Positions 8,539 to 17,084 are shown, counted from the first letter of the stretch. The stretch is DNA of 64,000 nt from Rhodococcus pseudokoreensis (GCF_017068395.1 NZ_CP070619.1:5456001-5520000), one strand, 5' to 3'. The notes: a model not told the origin generated them from the letters alone. Translations and numbers: made by a program.

Positions 8539-9774
8539 GTGTCGGATAAACCGGTCATCATCATCGGTTCGGGGCATGCCGGGGTCCAGGCGGCCGCCCG
8601 CTTGGCCGAACTACGCTGGGACGGGGGAATCGTCCTCGTCGACCAGGAGGAGACCGCGCCGTACGAGCGGCCCCCGTTGTCGAAGGAGATGCTGAAGTCG
8701 GCGGATCCGACCGCCCTGAGCCTGCTGCGCAAGGACACGTTCTACAGGGACAACAACATCGAACGGATCAGCGGCCGCCCGGTGCGGACAATCGACCGGG
8801 CCGCCCGGCAGATCGAACTCGCCGGCGGGGTGCGGCATTCCTACCACCGGCTCATCATCGCCACCGGCTCGACTCCGCGCCGGCTCGATGTGCCCGGAGC
8901 CGACCTGCCGGGCGTTCACACCCTCAGCTCACACGCGGACGCTCTCGCCCTGCAGAAGGCGCTGACCGCTGGAAGCCGAGTGACGATCGTCGGGGCCGGC
9001 TACATCGGCCTCGAGGTGGCGGCAGCCGCCGCCGCGCGTGGATGCGACGTGACGATCGTCGAATTCCGGGACCGGGTCCTCAGCCGCGTGACGTCCGAGA
9101 TCGTGTCCCGCCACTTCGAGTCGTTGCACAGGAGCAACGGAGCGCGTTTCGTCTTCGGTGCCGGCGTTCGGGCGTTCGAGGGCGACGGCCGGGTGCAGCG
9201 CGTAGTCACCTCCGACGGAACGTCATTGGACACGGACATCGTCGTCGTCGGCGTCGGCGTGGTTCCGAACCAGCAGCTGGCGGCAGATGCGGGTATCGCT
9301 TGCGACGATGGGATTCTGGTGAACCCCCACTGCCAGACCTCGGACCCCGAGGTGTACGCCATCGGGGATGTCGCGCGTTGTCTGCGCGACGGCGAGCCCC
9401 GGGGGCAGCGGCTCGAAAGCGTACAGAATGCCGTCGCCCAGGCGATCACCGCGACGAACCACGTCGTCTCGCAGTCATGTGAGGTCAAGACGGAAGTTCC
9501 CTGGTTCTGGACGGTCCAGCACGGTACCCGCCTGCAAACGGCGGGCCTGCGACATGAGAGCGACGACATCGTGGTGCGGGGCAGCGCATTGGCAGGCAAG
9601 TTCTCCGTGCTGTACCTGCGAGAGGGGAGACTCGCCGCCATCGACACGGTCGATGCGCTCAAGGACTTCGTTCCGGCGAAGAAGCTGATCGCGGCGGGCG
9701 CAGCACTCGACCCGGCCCGCGCCGCCGACCCTTCGATCAAATTAGCCCAATCACAGACCGATATTGCTCAGTGA
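8539..9774 (+). CDS. NAD(P)H:ferredoxin reductase of P450 system (set A)
   Basis: This is an FAD-dependent reductase of 411 residues of the putidaredoxin-reductase/rubredoxin-reductase group, which passes electrons from NAD(P)H to the ferredoxin encoded next. The FAD motif GSGHAG lies near residues 10-15, the NAD(P) motif GAGYIG near 153-158, and the C-terminal FAD block is VYAIGDVA. A GTG start at 8539 is favoured by AGAGAGGAG about 6 bases upstream; an earlier in-frame start would add 15 residues. The FAD-contact motif YERPPLSKE is intact. The paralogue is at 38917-40155. Confidence 0.93.
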   Translation: MSDKPVIIIGSGHAGVQAAARLAELRWDGGIVLVDQEETAPYERPPLSKEMLKSADPTALSLLRKDTFYRDNNIERISGRPVRTIDRAARQIELAGGVRHSYHRLIIATGSTPRRLDVPGADLPGVHTLSSHADALALQKALTAGSRVTIVGAGYIGLEVAAAAAARGCDVTIVEFRDRVLSRVTSEIVSRHFESLHRSNGARFVFGAGVRAFEGDGRVQRVVTSDGTSLDTDIVVVGVGVVPNQQLAADAGIACDDGILVNPHCQTSDPEVYAIGDVARCLRDGEPRGQRLESVQNAVAQAITATNHVVSQSCEVKTEVPWFWTVQHGTRLQTAGLRHESDDIVVRGSALAGKFSVLYLREGRLAAIDTVDALKDFVPAKKLIAAGAALDPARAADPSIKLAQSQTDIAQ

Positions 9775-9788
9775 GCGAGGTAACCGAA

Positions 9789-10160
9789 ATGACCGACATC
9801 CGCCGTGCCGACGTCCTCGATCCCGAGGCGCCCGATACTGCCGACCCGCGCATCGTGGTCATCGATCGCGACGGCGAACATCACCGACTCGACTGGGAGC
9901 CGGACCAGTCGCTGATGGAGGTGCTGAGAGACAACGGTCTCCCGATCCTCGCGTCGTGCGGCGGAACGGCGTCGTGCGCCACCTGCCACGTGTTCCTGGA
10001 CCCGCGAGTCACGGCGGAACTCGGGGAACGCTGCGAAGACGAGCAGGAACTGCTGGAAGAGACCGAGAGTTTCGACACCGCGAGATCGCGGTTGTCGTGT
10101 CAGGTCGAACGGTCGACGGCGCTGGACGGAATCACCGTTACCCTCGCTCCCGAAGAGTGA
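9789..10160 (+). CDS. [2Fe-2S] ferredoxin, adrenodoxin/putidaredoxin type (set A)
   Basis: This small electron carrier has 123 residues and donates electrons to the P450. Cluster ligands are Cys57, Cys63, Cys66 and Cys104 (CGGTASCATC plus a distal LSCQ), the vertebrate-type spacing. It has about 17 more N-terminal residues than the set B ferredoxin and an extra cysteine at 82. The ATG at 9789 is chosen over the GTG at 9771 because GCGAGG lies 8 bases upstream, while the GTG lacks a ribosome site and would overlap the reductase stop. It is the third gene of the P450 operon. Confidence 0.93.
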   Translation: MTDIRRADVLDPEAPDTADPRIVVIDRDGEHHRLDWEPDQSLMEVLRDNGLPILASCGGTASCATCHVFLDPRVTAELGERCEDEQELLEETESFDTARSRLSCQVERSTALDGITVTLAPEE

Positions 10161-10231
10161 CCGGTCCAGGACCCAATCACCCGCCGTGCAATCAAATCAC
10201 CAACGTACAGAGAAGAACTGAGGTTTCGAGA

Positions 10232-11002
10232 ATGCGACTACCGAACAAGCGCACGATCATCACTGCCGCTGCATCCGGCATGGGCAAGGCCGGCGTCGAA
10301 CTGTTCGCCCGTGAGGGCGCGGCCGTCGCCGCGATCGACCGCGACGAGAAGGCGCTCAAAGAGGTCGTGGAAGCAGTCAATGCCAGCGGTGGGAAGGCGG
10401 CCGGCTTCGTCGCCGACCTGTCCGACAACAACGCCGTGCGCGAGTCGTTCGCGGAAGCGACGCGCTGGCTCGGGGGTCTCGATGTGCTGTGGAGCCACGC
10501 GGGAATCCCCGCTCCCTCGGAAGTCGAGAACCTCGACCTCGACGCGTACCAGCGCGCAGCGCAGCTGAACGTCACCCAGTCGACACTGCTCGCCAGCGAG
10601 GCCGTCACGGTGATGCGCGCGCAGCAGGGTGGATCCATCGTCTTCACCGCGTCGTCGTCCGGACTCGTCGGCTCCGCGCAGAGCCCGCTGTACTCCCTCT
10701 TCAAGGCCGGAATCGTGGGGCTGACACGGGGTCTGGCCGTCAGGTACGCCACGGACGGTATCCGGGTGAACGCCGTGTGTCCGGGCATGGTGGCAACACC
10801 CATGCTCTACAACGACTTCATGACCTCCGACCCCCGGTTCACGGTCGAGGAGACCGAGCAGAGGTTCGTTTCCGCGATTCCGATGGGCCGCCCGGGTCAA
10901 CCGCACGAGATCGCCCATGCGGCCTTGTGGTTGGCGTCCGACGACTCCTCGTTCGTCACCGGTGTGCCCCTGCCGGTGGACGGTGGCCTGGTGGCCCGCT
11001 GA
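10232..11002 (+). CDS. Short-chain dehydrogenase/reductase (set A, P450-linked)
   Basis: This NAD(P)-dependent oxidoreductase of 256 residues presumably oxidises the alcohol made by the P450. It is a classical-length SDR with Tyr154 and Lys158 (YSLFK), a serine-rich strand at 141-143 and the C-terminal PVDGG block. The nucleotide loop reads TAAASGMG, with alanine where TGxxxGxG has its first glycine, and the NNAG motif is WSHAG. The set B SDR (40565-41335) has the same two changes and the same length. The ATG at 10232 starts right after the ferredoxin. Which oxidation state it works on is inferred from gene order. Confidence 0.88.
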   Translation: MRLPNKRTIITAAASGMGKAGVELFAREGAAVAAIDRDEKALKEVVEAVNASGGKAAGFVADLSDNNAVRESFAEATRWLGGLDVLWSHAGIPAPSEVENLDLDAYQRAAQLNVTQSTLLASEAVTVMRAQQGGSIVFTASSSGLVGSAQSPLYSLFKAGIVGLTRGLAVRYATDGIRVNAVCPGMVATPMLYNDFMTSDPRFTVEETEQRFVSAIPMGRPGQPHEIAHAALWLASDDSSFVTGVPLPVDGGLVAR

Positions 11003-11096
11003 CCCGAGCGCACTCTGCCCCCATGCTGCCAGGGCGTGGGGCTGTCGATCCGTAGACCGCATCGCTCTCGATGCGACATGAAGGAGAAGTCATTCG

Positions 11097-12566
11097 ATGA
11101 CGATCACAGTGGAACAGGAACAAGCCGGTATCGCCGCGGTGCCGAAAGAGTTGTTCATCGGTGGGCAGTGGGTCCCGGCGACGGGCGGCGCCACCCTGGA
11201 CGTATTCGACCCGTCGACCGGGCAGGTACTCTGCCAGGTCGCCGACGCCTCGGCCGAAGACGCGATGCGCGCACTCGACGTCGCCGTCGCGACGCAGCCG
11301 TCGTTCGCGGCCACCACGGCGCGGCACCGCTCGGACATCCTCCGGAAGACCTATGAGTTGATGCTCGAACGCGCCGACGAACTGGCCCTCATCATGACCC
11401 TCGAAGCGGGGAAGCCGATCGACGAGGCCAAGGCCGAGATTACCCTGGCCGCAGACTTCGTCCGCCACTTCTCCGAAGAAGCCGTACGGGTGACGGGGAA
11501 CTACCAGGTCAACCCGGCCGGGGGTGGGCGGATGATCGTCACGCGCCAGCCCATCGGTCCGGCGATCCTGGTCGCACCGTGGAACTTCCCGATGTCCATG
11601 GGCGCGAGGAAGATCGCGCCGGCCATCGCCGCCGGATGCACCTGTGTCGTCAAGCCGGCCAGTGAAACCCCGCTGACGATGTTCGCGCTCGCCCAGTTGT
11701 TCCACGAGGCCGGCGTGCCCGACGGTGCGGTCAACGTCGTCACGACGAAGTCGCCGCGCGAGGTCATCGAGCCGCTGATCCGATCGGGCAAGGCGCGGAA
11801 GTTGTCCTTCACCGGATCGACGAGCGTCGGCGTCCACCTGCTCGAACAGGCCGCGCAAAAGGTCCTGAAGACGTCGATGGAACTCGGCGGCAACGCGCCG
11901 TTCATCGTCTTCGACGACGCCGACATCGAGAATGCTCTCGACAGTCTCATGCTGACGAAGATGCGCAACGCCGGCGAAACCTGCACGGCCGCAAACAGAA
12001 TCTACGTGCACCGTTCGGTGATGGACACCTTCGCCGTCAAACTCGCCGATCGGATGTCGGGATTCTTCCTGGGTCGGGGCGTCGAGGAAGGTGTCACCTT
12101 GGGTCCTCTCATCAACGAGAAGCAGCAGACACTTGTCGACGACCTCGTCCGGGATGCCGTCCAAGCCGGTGCCGAACTGGTCCTCGGTGGCAAGCGCCCG
12201 GATCGCCCCGGCTACTTCTTCGAACCCACCGTGTTGCGGGATGTCCCCGCAACGGCCAGGGTCACGCGGGAGGAGATCTTCGGCCCCGTGGCGCCGCTGA
12301 TTCCCTTCGACACAGAGGAAGAGGTGATCGCATACGCCAACGACACCGACTACGGCCTCGTGTCCTACATCTTCACCGAGGACCTGCGACGCGCGATCCG
12401 GGTGGCGGAAGCAATGGAGTCGGGAATGGTGGGTCTGAACCAGGGCTCGGTGTCGAACTCGGCCGCGCCGTTCGGTGGGGCGAAGATGTCGGGACTGGGT
12501 CGTGAGGGAGGCAGCGAAGGCCTCGACGAGTTCCTGGAGACGAAGTTCATCGCCATGCAATTGTGA
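11097..12566 (+). CDS. Aldehyde dehydrogenase, GabD-like (set A)
   Basis: This NAD(P)+-dependent aldehyde dehydrogenase of 489 residues presumably turns the aldehyde made by P450 and SDR into an acid. The catalytic Cys296 lies in NAGETCTAAN and the general base Glu262 in MELGGN; the coenzyme-site motif PWNFP is at 161-165. The segment EAGKPIDEAKAE is typical of the succinate-semialdehyde dehydrogenase branch, but such enzymes accept many aldehydes. A ribosome site GAAGGAGAAG precedes the ATG. It is the last gene of the P450 operon and is followed by a strong hairpin shared with the converging GntR gene. Confidence 0.92.
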   Translation: MTITVEQEQAGIAAVPKELFIGGQWVPATGGATLDVFDPSTGQVLCQVADASAEDAMRALDVAVATQPSFAATTARHRSDILRKTYELMLERADELALIMTLEAGKPIDEAKAEITLAADFVRHFSEEAVRVTGNYQVNPAGGGRMIVTRQPIGPAILVAPWNFPMSMGARKIAPAIAAGCTCVVKPASETPLTMFALAQLFHEAGVPDGAVNVVTTKSPREVIEPLIRSGKARKLSFTGSTSVGVHLLEQAAQKVLKTSMELGGNAPFIVFDDADIENALDSLMLTKMRNAGETCTAANRIYVHRSVMDTFAVKLADRMSGFFLGRGVEEGVTLGPLINEKQQTLVDDLVRDAVQAGAELVLGGKRPDRPGYFFEPTVLRDVPATARVTREEIFGPVAPLIPFDTEEEVIAYANDTDYGLVSYIFTEDLRRAIRVAEAMESGMVGLNQGSVSNSAAPFGGAKMSGLGREGGSEGLDEFLETKFIAMQL

Positions 12567-12581
12567 GTCGGCCGCTCCACG

Positions 12582-12630
12582 CACAACTCGAGACCCACCC
12601 GCGACCGAGCGGGGTGGGTCTCGAGTTGTG
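12582..12630. terminator. Bidirectional terminator hairpin
   Basis: A 19-bp perfect stem (12582-12600 pairing with 12612-12630, arms beginning CACAACTCGAGACC) with an 11-base loop lies between the stop of the aldehyde dehydrogenase and the stop of the convergent GntR gene. It lacks a long T run, as is common in high-GC actinobacteria. Confidence 0.85.
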
Positions 12631-12633
12631 TTG

Positions 12634-13410
12634 TCAGCTCGACGCGTCGAGTTCGAGTTCTTTCGCCTTCTCGGCCTCGACCAGGACTTTCTCGAGCCGT
12701 TTCAGGTGTCGGGAAATTTCCGCGATCGCCTTGTCGGCGTCCCGAGCGCGCAGATGGTTGAGGATGCGCCGGCGGACTTTTCCGATGTCCTTGCTGGGCT
12801 TGGGGCCGGCTCGATTGAGCCGCAGGTACACAATCTGGGACAGCGAATCGGTCAGCATGACCAGCACCTCGTTGTGCGTGGCACTGGCGAGGATGTGGTA
12901 GAACTCCATGATCTGTGCGGTTCGCTCGAGACCGGCCTCGGTCTTGGACTGCTGCTCGGTGAACGTGATGTCCTCATCGAGCTTCTGGAAGTCCTCTTCG
13001 GTGGCGCGCTCGCAGGCCATCCGGATGATGTCGGACGTGAGGATGATTCGCGCCTCGAGAACACTCGCGTGGGACAGGCCTCCGAGCGAGGCCAGATTGG
13101 TCATCGCCCGGGACACGACGGTGGGGTCGCCGGTGCGGATGAACACGCCGCCGGTCACCCCGAGTCGCGACTCGACCAGTCCCGATGCTTCGAGAGCACG
13201 CAGCGCCTCGCGCACACTCTGCCGGGCGATCCCGAAGATCTGAGCCATCTCGCGCTCGGCGGGAAGTCGGTCGCCCGGCTTGAGCTGCCCTTCGGCGACC
13301 GCGCCGCTGATCTGCTCGTAGATGTACTCGAACCCCCGGCGTGTCTGGACCTTGGTGAAGATCGGCGAGCCTTCGGCTTGGCGTTGGAACAGGGCAGCGG
13401 ACTCAGTCAT
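12634..13410 (-). CDS. GntR-family regulator, FadR subfamily with FCD domain (set A)
   Basis: This is a DNA-binding repressor-type protein of 258 residues. The N-terminal winged helix-turn-helix spans about 15-85 (LPAEREMAQIFGIARQSVREAL) and is followed by an all-helical FCD ligand-binding domain. FadR-subfamily proteins bind short palindromes of the TGGTNNNACCA kind. That is the form of the operator found before the gentisate genes, the CoA-transferase and the ligase in this half of the window, so this is the best candidate for that regulon's regulator. A degenerate copy of the operator lies in its own promoter region. A paralogue is at 48065-48859. Ligand unknown; an acyl-CoA or aromatic acid is likely. 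Confidence 0.9.
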   Translation of the reverse strand: MTESAALFQRQAEGSPIFTKVQTRRGFEYIYEQISGAVAEGQLKPGDRLPAEREMAQIFGIARQSVREALRALEASGLVESRLGVTGGVFIRTGDPTVVSRAMTNLASLGGLSHASVLEARIILTSDIIRMACERATEEDFQKLDEDITFTEQQSKTEAGLERTAQIMEFYHILASATHNEVLVMLTDSLSQIVYLRLNRAGPKPSKDIGKVRRRILNHLRARDADKAIAEISRHLKRLEKVLVEAEKAKELELDASS

Positions 13411-13455
13411 GTTCCCATCCTCGATTAAGTGGACCGAATGTTTTGACCATTGATC

Positions 13456-13466
13456 TGATTCTACCG
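13456..13466. promoter_or_regulatory. Degenerate GntR-type operator upstream of the GntR gene
   Basis: TGATTCTACCG differs at two positions from TGGTTCTACCA, the complement of the regional operator, and keeps the asymmetric core TTCTACC. It lies about 46 bases before the GntR start on the minus strand, a position suited to autoregulation. As a two-mismatch site, its significance is uncertain. Confidence 0.4.
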
Positions 13467-13485
13467 ACCCGTATGGTCGCGCGGA

Positions 13486-13540
13486 CCGAGCCCCGGCCCG
13501 GCACCGTGCAGTTTCCTGACGGTGCGGAACCGGGGCTCGG
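13486..13540. terminator. Terminator hairpin after the thioesterase gene
   Basis: CCGAGCCCCGG (13486-13496) pairs with CCGGGGCTCGG (13530-13540), and an inner pair GCACCGT/ACGGTGC (13501-13507 with 13519-13525) extends the structure. It follows the stop of the minus-strand thioesterase gene and separates it from the GntR promoter. Confidence 0.75.
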
Positions 13541-13557
13541 CAGTGAGGTCGACGCTG

Positions 13558-14172
13558 TCATGTCCGAGGGCGGGGAGACACCCACAGACCCTCGCCGCGG
13601 ACACAGACGACGTCCCCGGCCTTGATCTCGCCCGCTGCAAACGTCTTGCGGCCGTCGATCTCGGTGACCCGCCCCGTCATCGTCAGCTCCGTCCCGATGG
13701 GGAGAGCCTGCTCGTAGGTGATCGTGAGACTGCGCGTGAAGCTGACCGAGTCGAGACGGCTGCGGACGGCGTGCCACAGCACATGATCGAGCAGGACGGC
13801 CGCGTAGCCGCCGTGCACGCGTCCCCGCGGACCCTGGTATGGGAGCGACAGGGTGGTGGTCATCTCGACGACATCACCGTCGTGCTCGATGGTGACCAGG
13901 GGCGCGAGCGGATTGCGCCGGCTAGTGACCGGGTTCGTGTTGATCGTCGTATACCCCTTGGGGCTGACGAAGGGAGGGTCGGAGGGTGCGTCGGCCGTGT
14001 CGAGGAACGACGGATCCGACAATGCGGCCCGCAGACCGTCCACCTCCTGCGCGACGAGGTCGCGCAGGTCGTCGCCGGTGCGGTCGAGAAGGCCGGACGC
14101 CAGCCGGCGGCAGACGTCGGCGGTGAACTCGGCCAGCGTGCTGTCCGCTCGAGATTCGACGAGGTCGCTCAT
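13558..14172 (-). CDS. Hotdog-fold acyl-CoA thioesterase (PaaI-like)
   Basis: This single-domain thioesterase has 204 residues: an N-terminal helical extension (1-75) and a hotdog domain of the PaaI/YbgC kind, with GRVHGGYAAVLLDHVLW around residues 120-136, where the HGG motif and following aspartate form the active site. It would hydrolyse an aryl- or acyl-CoA to the free acid. The ATG at 14172 has GAGGAG 7 bases upstream; an ATG at 14187 overlapping the hydroxylase stop lacks one. It follows the flavin hydroxylase by 11 bases in a two-gene operon that diverges from gentisate dioxygenase. It may release the acid (gentisate or its precursor) from a CoA thioester; that step is inferred. Confidence 0.82.
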   Translation of the reverse strand: MSDLVESRADSTLAEFTADVCRRLASGLLDRTGDDLRDLVAQEVDGLRAALSDPSFLDTADAPSDPPFVSPKGYTTINTNPVTSRRNPLAPLVTIEHDGDVVEMTTTLSLPYQGPRGRVHGGYAAVLLDHVLWHAVRSRLDSVSFTRSLTITYEQALPIGTELTMTGRVTEIDGRKTFAAGEIKAGDVVCVRGEGLWVSPRPRT

Positions 14173-14183
14173 CTGGTCGCTCC

Positions 14184-15827
14184 TCATTGCAGCACCAGCG
14201 CATGCTCGCGGCGTCCGGATACGCGGGTGAGGAGCGCTTCCGGGTCCTCGACGATGGTGTCGCCACGCCAGGAGACCTGACCGTCGGGGCGCACGAGTAC
14301 CAGCGCTCGCTCGTACAACTCCGATGCCACGGGGTCGTCGATGTCGACGACCCGCAGTGGGACACCGGCCCGATCGGCGGCGGCCTGCAACGGTGCCGAG
14401 TCCGCTGAGGGGTCGAAGCGGAGCAGAACGAATCCGGGGCCGAATTCGTCGAGGATCGATCGTGACGCGTCCAACCAGACGTGTGGCGCCCGGGATCCCG
14501 GGCGGGCGGAGGGCGCATAGCTGGACACCTGCATCGCCGGGAGCGGTGTTCCGTCCGGGACGATCACCGGGGACCCGTCGTACACGTAGCCGAGATGGAT
14601 GCCGATGCTGTGCCACTCGCGCTTCATCATCTCGGTGTAGTGGTCGCCGAAGGCCTTTCGCGCCGCCCGGGTCTCCGGGGTGTCGTCGGGCGCGAAGATC
14701 CTCTGGTCGGGTGTCGTCAGACGCGGTTCGAGCATCCTTCTCAGGTTGTCGCCGGCCTCCGTGATGTTGCGGACCGCGACCGGACGCTGTTCGAGTTCGT
14801 AACTGTCGAGCAACTCCTCGCCGCCCCAGCCCTGCAGTCGAGCGGCGAGTTTCCACGACAGATTGACGGCGTCGAGGATCCCGGTGTTCATGCCGAACCC
14901 CCCGGTCGGGGATGTGAGGTGGGCGGCGTCGCCGGCGATGAACACGCGTCCCTTGCGGTAGTTGTCCGCGACCAGTTGCCGCCGGACCCACGGAAGCATC
15001 GACAGGATCTCGAAGTCGAACTCGCGGCCGACGGCACGGACGATCGCTGCGCGCATCTCCTCTTCGCTGACCTCGCGCTGCGTGCCGTCACCGATCAGGG
15101 AGAAGCGCCACTGATCGCGCCCGTCGATCGCGACGAGGGTGGCCCACGTGCCCTCCGGTCCGATGAAAATGTAGCGGTATGCCGGCGCCGTCGTGTGCAG
15201 GCTCGGAAGACCGGTGCACCTGATGATCGCATTGGACGTGTACGTCAGCGCGCCGTCGCCGCTCATCGCGATGTCGAGCGCCGTGCGTACGGTGCTGTCG
15301 CCACCGTCGGTACCCACGAGGTAGTCGGCGTCGATGTCGTAGACCTCGCCGGTCTCGCGCGCTTCGACCGTTGCGGTGACGTGGTCACCGTGGTCGACGA
15401 ACGAGAGCAACCGGGTGCGGTACCGGATGTCCGCGTGCCCGGTGCTGTTCGCGAAGCGGGTGAGGACCGGATCGAAGAAGTTCTGTGGACAGCGCTCCCG
15501 GTGCTGGGGGCTCTGAGCAGGGGACCGTTCGTCCTGTGGCGCGGCAAACGCCTCGCGGCCGAACTCGAACCCGTTGAGGTTCGTCACCCACGCGCAGTCC
15601 TGCACCTGGGCGCGGTTGTACCCGGCGGACTCCACATCGTCCACGATGCCCCAGCGTCGGCAGAACTCCATGGTGCGAATACCGACCATGTCCATCTTGG
15701 GCTGGAAAACGGAACCGTCGCGGGCCTCGACCAGGACGGTGTCGATACCCCGCCAGCCGAGATCGCCTGCGAGGGACAACCCCACGGGGCCGCCTCCGAC
15801 AATCAACACGGGAACTCGTTTCGCCAT
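14184..15827 (-). CDS. FAD-dependent aromatic hydroxylase (PheA/TfdB/MhpA group)
   Basis: This is a class A flavin monooxygenase of 547 residues. The dinucleotide loop GGGPVG is near residues 11-16, the DG motif is GTDGGDST, and the second FAD motif is GRVFIAGDAAHLTSPTGGFG. The C-terminal part (about 400-547) is a thioredoxin-like domain like that of phenol hydroxylase-type enzymes, making it longer than typical 3-hydroxybenzoate 6-hydroxylases (about 400 residues). It probably inserts a hydroxyl into an aromatic acid or its CoA ester to give the gentisate skeleton, since the divergent operon starts with gentisate dioxygenase. The ribosome site AAAGGG lies 8 bases before the ATG. An operator sits about 75 bases upstream. 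Confidence 0.87.
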   Translation of the reverse strand: MAKRVPVLIVGGGPVGLSLAGDLGWRGIDTVLVEARDGSVFQPKMDMVGIRTMEFCRRWGIVDDVESAGYNRAQVQDCAWVTNLNGFEFGREAFAAPQDERSPAQSPQHRERCPQNFFDPVLTRFANSTGHADIRYRTRLLSFVDHGDHVTATVEARETGEVYDIDADYLVGTDGGDSTVRTALDIAMSGDGALTYTSNAIIRCTGLPSLHTTAPAYRYIFIGPEGTWATLVAIDGRDQWRFSLIGDGTQREVSEEEMRAAIVRAVGREFDFEILSMLPWVRRQLVADNYRKGRVFIAGDAAHLTSPTGGFGMNTGILDAVNLSWKLAARLQGWGGEELLDSYELEQRPVAVRNITEAGDNLRRMLEPRLTTPDQRIFAPDDTPETRAARKAFGDHYTEMMKREWHSIGIHLGYVYDGSPVIVPDGTPLPAMQVSSYAPSARPGSRAPHVWLDASRSILDEFGPGFVLLRFDPSADSAPLQAAADRAGVPLRVVDIDDPVASELYERALVLVRPDGQVSWRGDTIVEDPEALLTRVSGRREHALVLQ

Positions 15828-15901
15828 GTGTCAACCCTTTCTTGTTAAGTGCGCGTCGTGAATTCGCTTGCGTAGCGAAAGATCGGCGACTGAGTCCGAG
15901 T

Positions 15902-15914
15902 ATGGTAGAACCAT
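15902..15914. promoter_or_regulatory. GntR-type operator, minus-strand (hydroxylase) side
   Basis: ATGGTAGAACCAT has 5-base perfect arms around AGA. The core TGGTAGAACCA (15903-15913) recurs exactly at 15971, 20056 and 24848 (two of these inverted). It lies about 75 bases before the flavin hydroxylase start. The shape TGGT-N3-ACCA matches binding sites known for FadR-subfamily GntR proteins. Confidence 0.82.
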
Positions 15915-15970
15915 TTGGTCACGTCAAGAGAGCTGTTGTGAAACGACGTCGACCGCATTACCATCCAAAA

Positions 15971-15981
15971 TGGTTCTACCA
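15971..15981. promoter_or_regulatory. GntR-type operator, plus-strand (gentisate dioxygenase) side
   Basis: TGGTTCTACCA is the inverse complement of the site 57 bases to its left, so the divergent promoter carries two operators in opposite orientation. It ends 29 bases before the dioxygenase ATG. Two sites in one 183-bp spacer suggest joint control of hydroxylase/thioesterase and ring-cleavage operons. Confidence 0.82.
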
Positions 15982-16010
15982 ATACGTGCCGATGTCGCGA
16001 GGAGAACACC

Positions 16011-17084
16011 ATGACGCACTCTCACACTGCCGTCGCCGGCGACGCCGACGAACGTCGTCGCCTGCGCGCAACCCTGGCGGAAGCCGGACTCCGGATCCAG
16101 CAGCCCGACGACCCGCCGCTCTTCACCCCGGCGCCCCAGTCGTCGATGCAGCCGATGCACTGGCGGTGGGCGGATCTGCTCGGCTATCTCGAGGAACTCG
16201 GCCGCGTGCTCGACCTGCGACCGGGAGGTGACCGCCGGACTCTTCGGCTGGCCAATCCCGGCCTCGAATACGGAACGACACCCACCTTCTGGGCGTCGAT
16301 CCAGTACATCCGCCCCGGTGAGGTCGCCACCGCGCACCGTCACACACCGGACGCGTTCCGCTTCGTCATGCACGGGAGTGGGTGCAGCACCACCGTCGAC
16401 GGTGAGAACTACGAGATGAACGCCGGAGACCTGGTGTTGACGCCCGGGTGGGCCTGGCACGACCACGTGCACGCCGGTGACGAACCGATGATCTGGCTCG
16501 ACGTCCTCGATGTGTCCCTCATGCGGAACCTGCACAACATCTTCTTCCAGCCCTACCCGGAAGAGACGCAGCCCGTCAGCCGTCAGCCGCAGAAGTCGTG
16601 GCAGGAGTACGGCTCCGGCATTCTCCGACCGGTCGGACCGGCACCGAGACCGGCCGTCAACCCTCTGCTCGTCTACCCGAAAGACCAAACCGATATCGCG
16701 CTCGGCCGCGCACGGGGCCTCGACCCCGATCCTGCCGACGACGTCATCCTCGAATACCAGAATCCCACCGACGGCGGAGCGGCGTTGCCGTCGATGTCGA
16801 TGAAAATTCAGATATTGCGCCCGGGCTTCTCCGGTGTGACCCACCGGCACAGCGGAAGCAAGGTCTACTGGGTGGTGGAGGGCGCCGGGACGACCGTCGT
16901 CAACGGCAGGCAGTTCGACTGGAACGCAGGCGACTTCCTGGCGATCCCGCCGTGGGCGGCGGTCCGGCACCTGAACGCACACTCCACCGAGGCGCGACTC
17001 TTCCGCGTCGACGACAGCCCGGTTCTCCGATATCTCAATGCGTACCACGAAGAGACGGTGCCGGAAACACAGGAGACACGATGA
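16011..17084 (+). CDS. Gentisate 1,2-dioxygenase (bicupin)
   Basis: This non-heme Fe(II) ring-cleaving dioxygenase has 357 residues and is a double cupin. The N-terminal cupin has metal ligands His109, His111 and a later histidine in HDHVH (150-154), in the context AHRHTPDAFRFVMHG that is characteristic of gentisate/1-hydroxy-2-naphthoate dioxygenases. The C-terminal cupin (about 265-345, THRHSGSKVYWVVEG) completes the fold. It opens gentisate between C1 and C2 to maleylpyruvate. GAGGAG precedes the ATG. Its stop overlaps the next start (ATGA), so it is coupled to the FAH hydrolase. The sequence does not exclude a substituted gentisate as substrate. Confidence 0.9.
   Translation: MTHSHTAVAGDADERRRLRATLAEAGLRIQQPDDPPLFTPAPQSSMQPMHWRWADLLGYLEELGRVLDLRPGGDRRTLRLANPGLEYGTTPTFWASIQYIRPGEVATAHRHTPDAFRFVMHGSGCSTTVDGENYEMNAGDLVLTPGWAWHDHVHAGDEPMIWLDVLDVSLMRNLHNIFFQPYPEETQPVSRQPQKSWQEYGSGILRPVGPAPRPAVNPLLVYPKDQTDIALGRARGLDPDPADDVILEYQNPTDGGAALPSMSMKIQILRPGFSGVTHRHSGSKVYWVVEGAGTTVVNGRQFDWNAGDFLAIPPWAAVRHLNAHSTEARLFRVDDSPVLRYLNAYHEETVPETQETR

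Noticed and set aside
10956..12584. 542-codon minus-strand open frame over the aldehyde dehydrogenase
   Set aside because: Antisense to a gene with intact catalytic residues; composition is typical of a shadow frame.
15828..16010. Riboswitch or attenuator in the gentisate divergent spacer
   Set aside because: The symmetry seen is fully explained by two inverted operator copies; no extended RNA fold was recognised.
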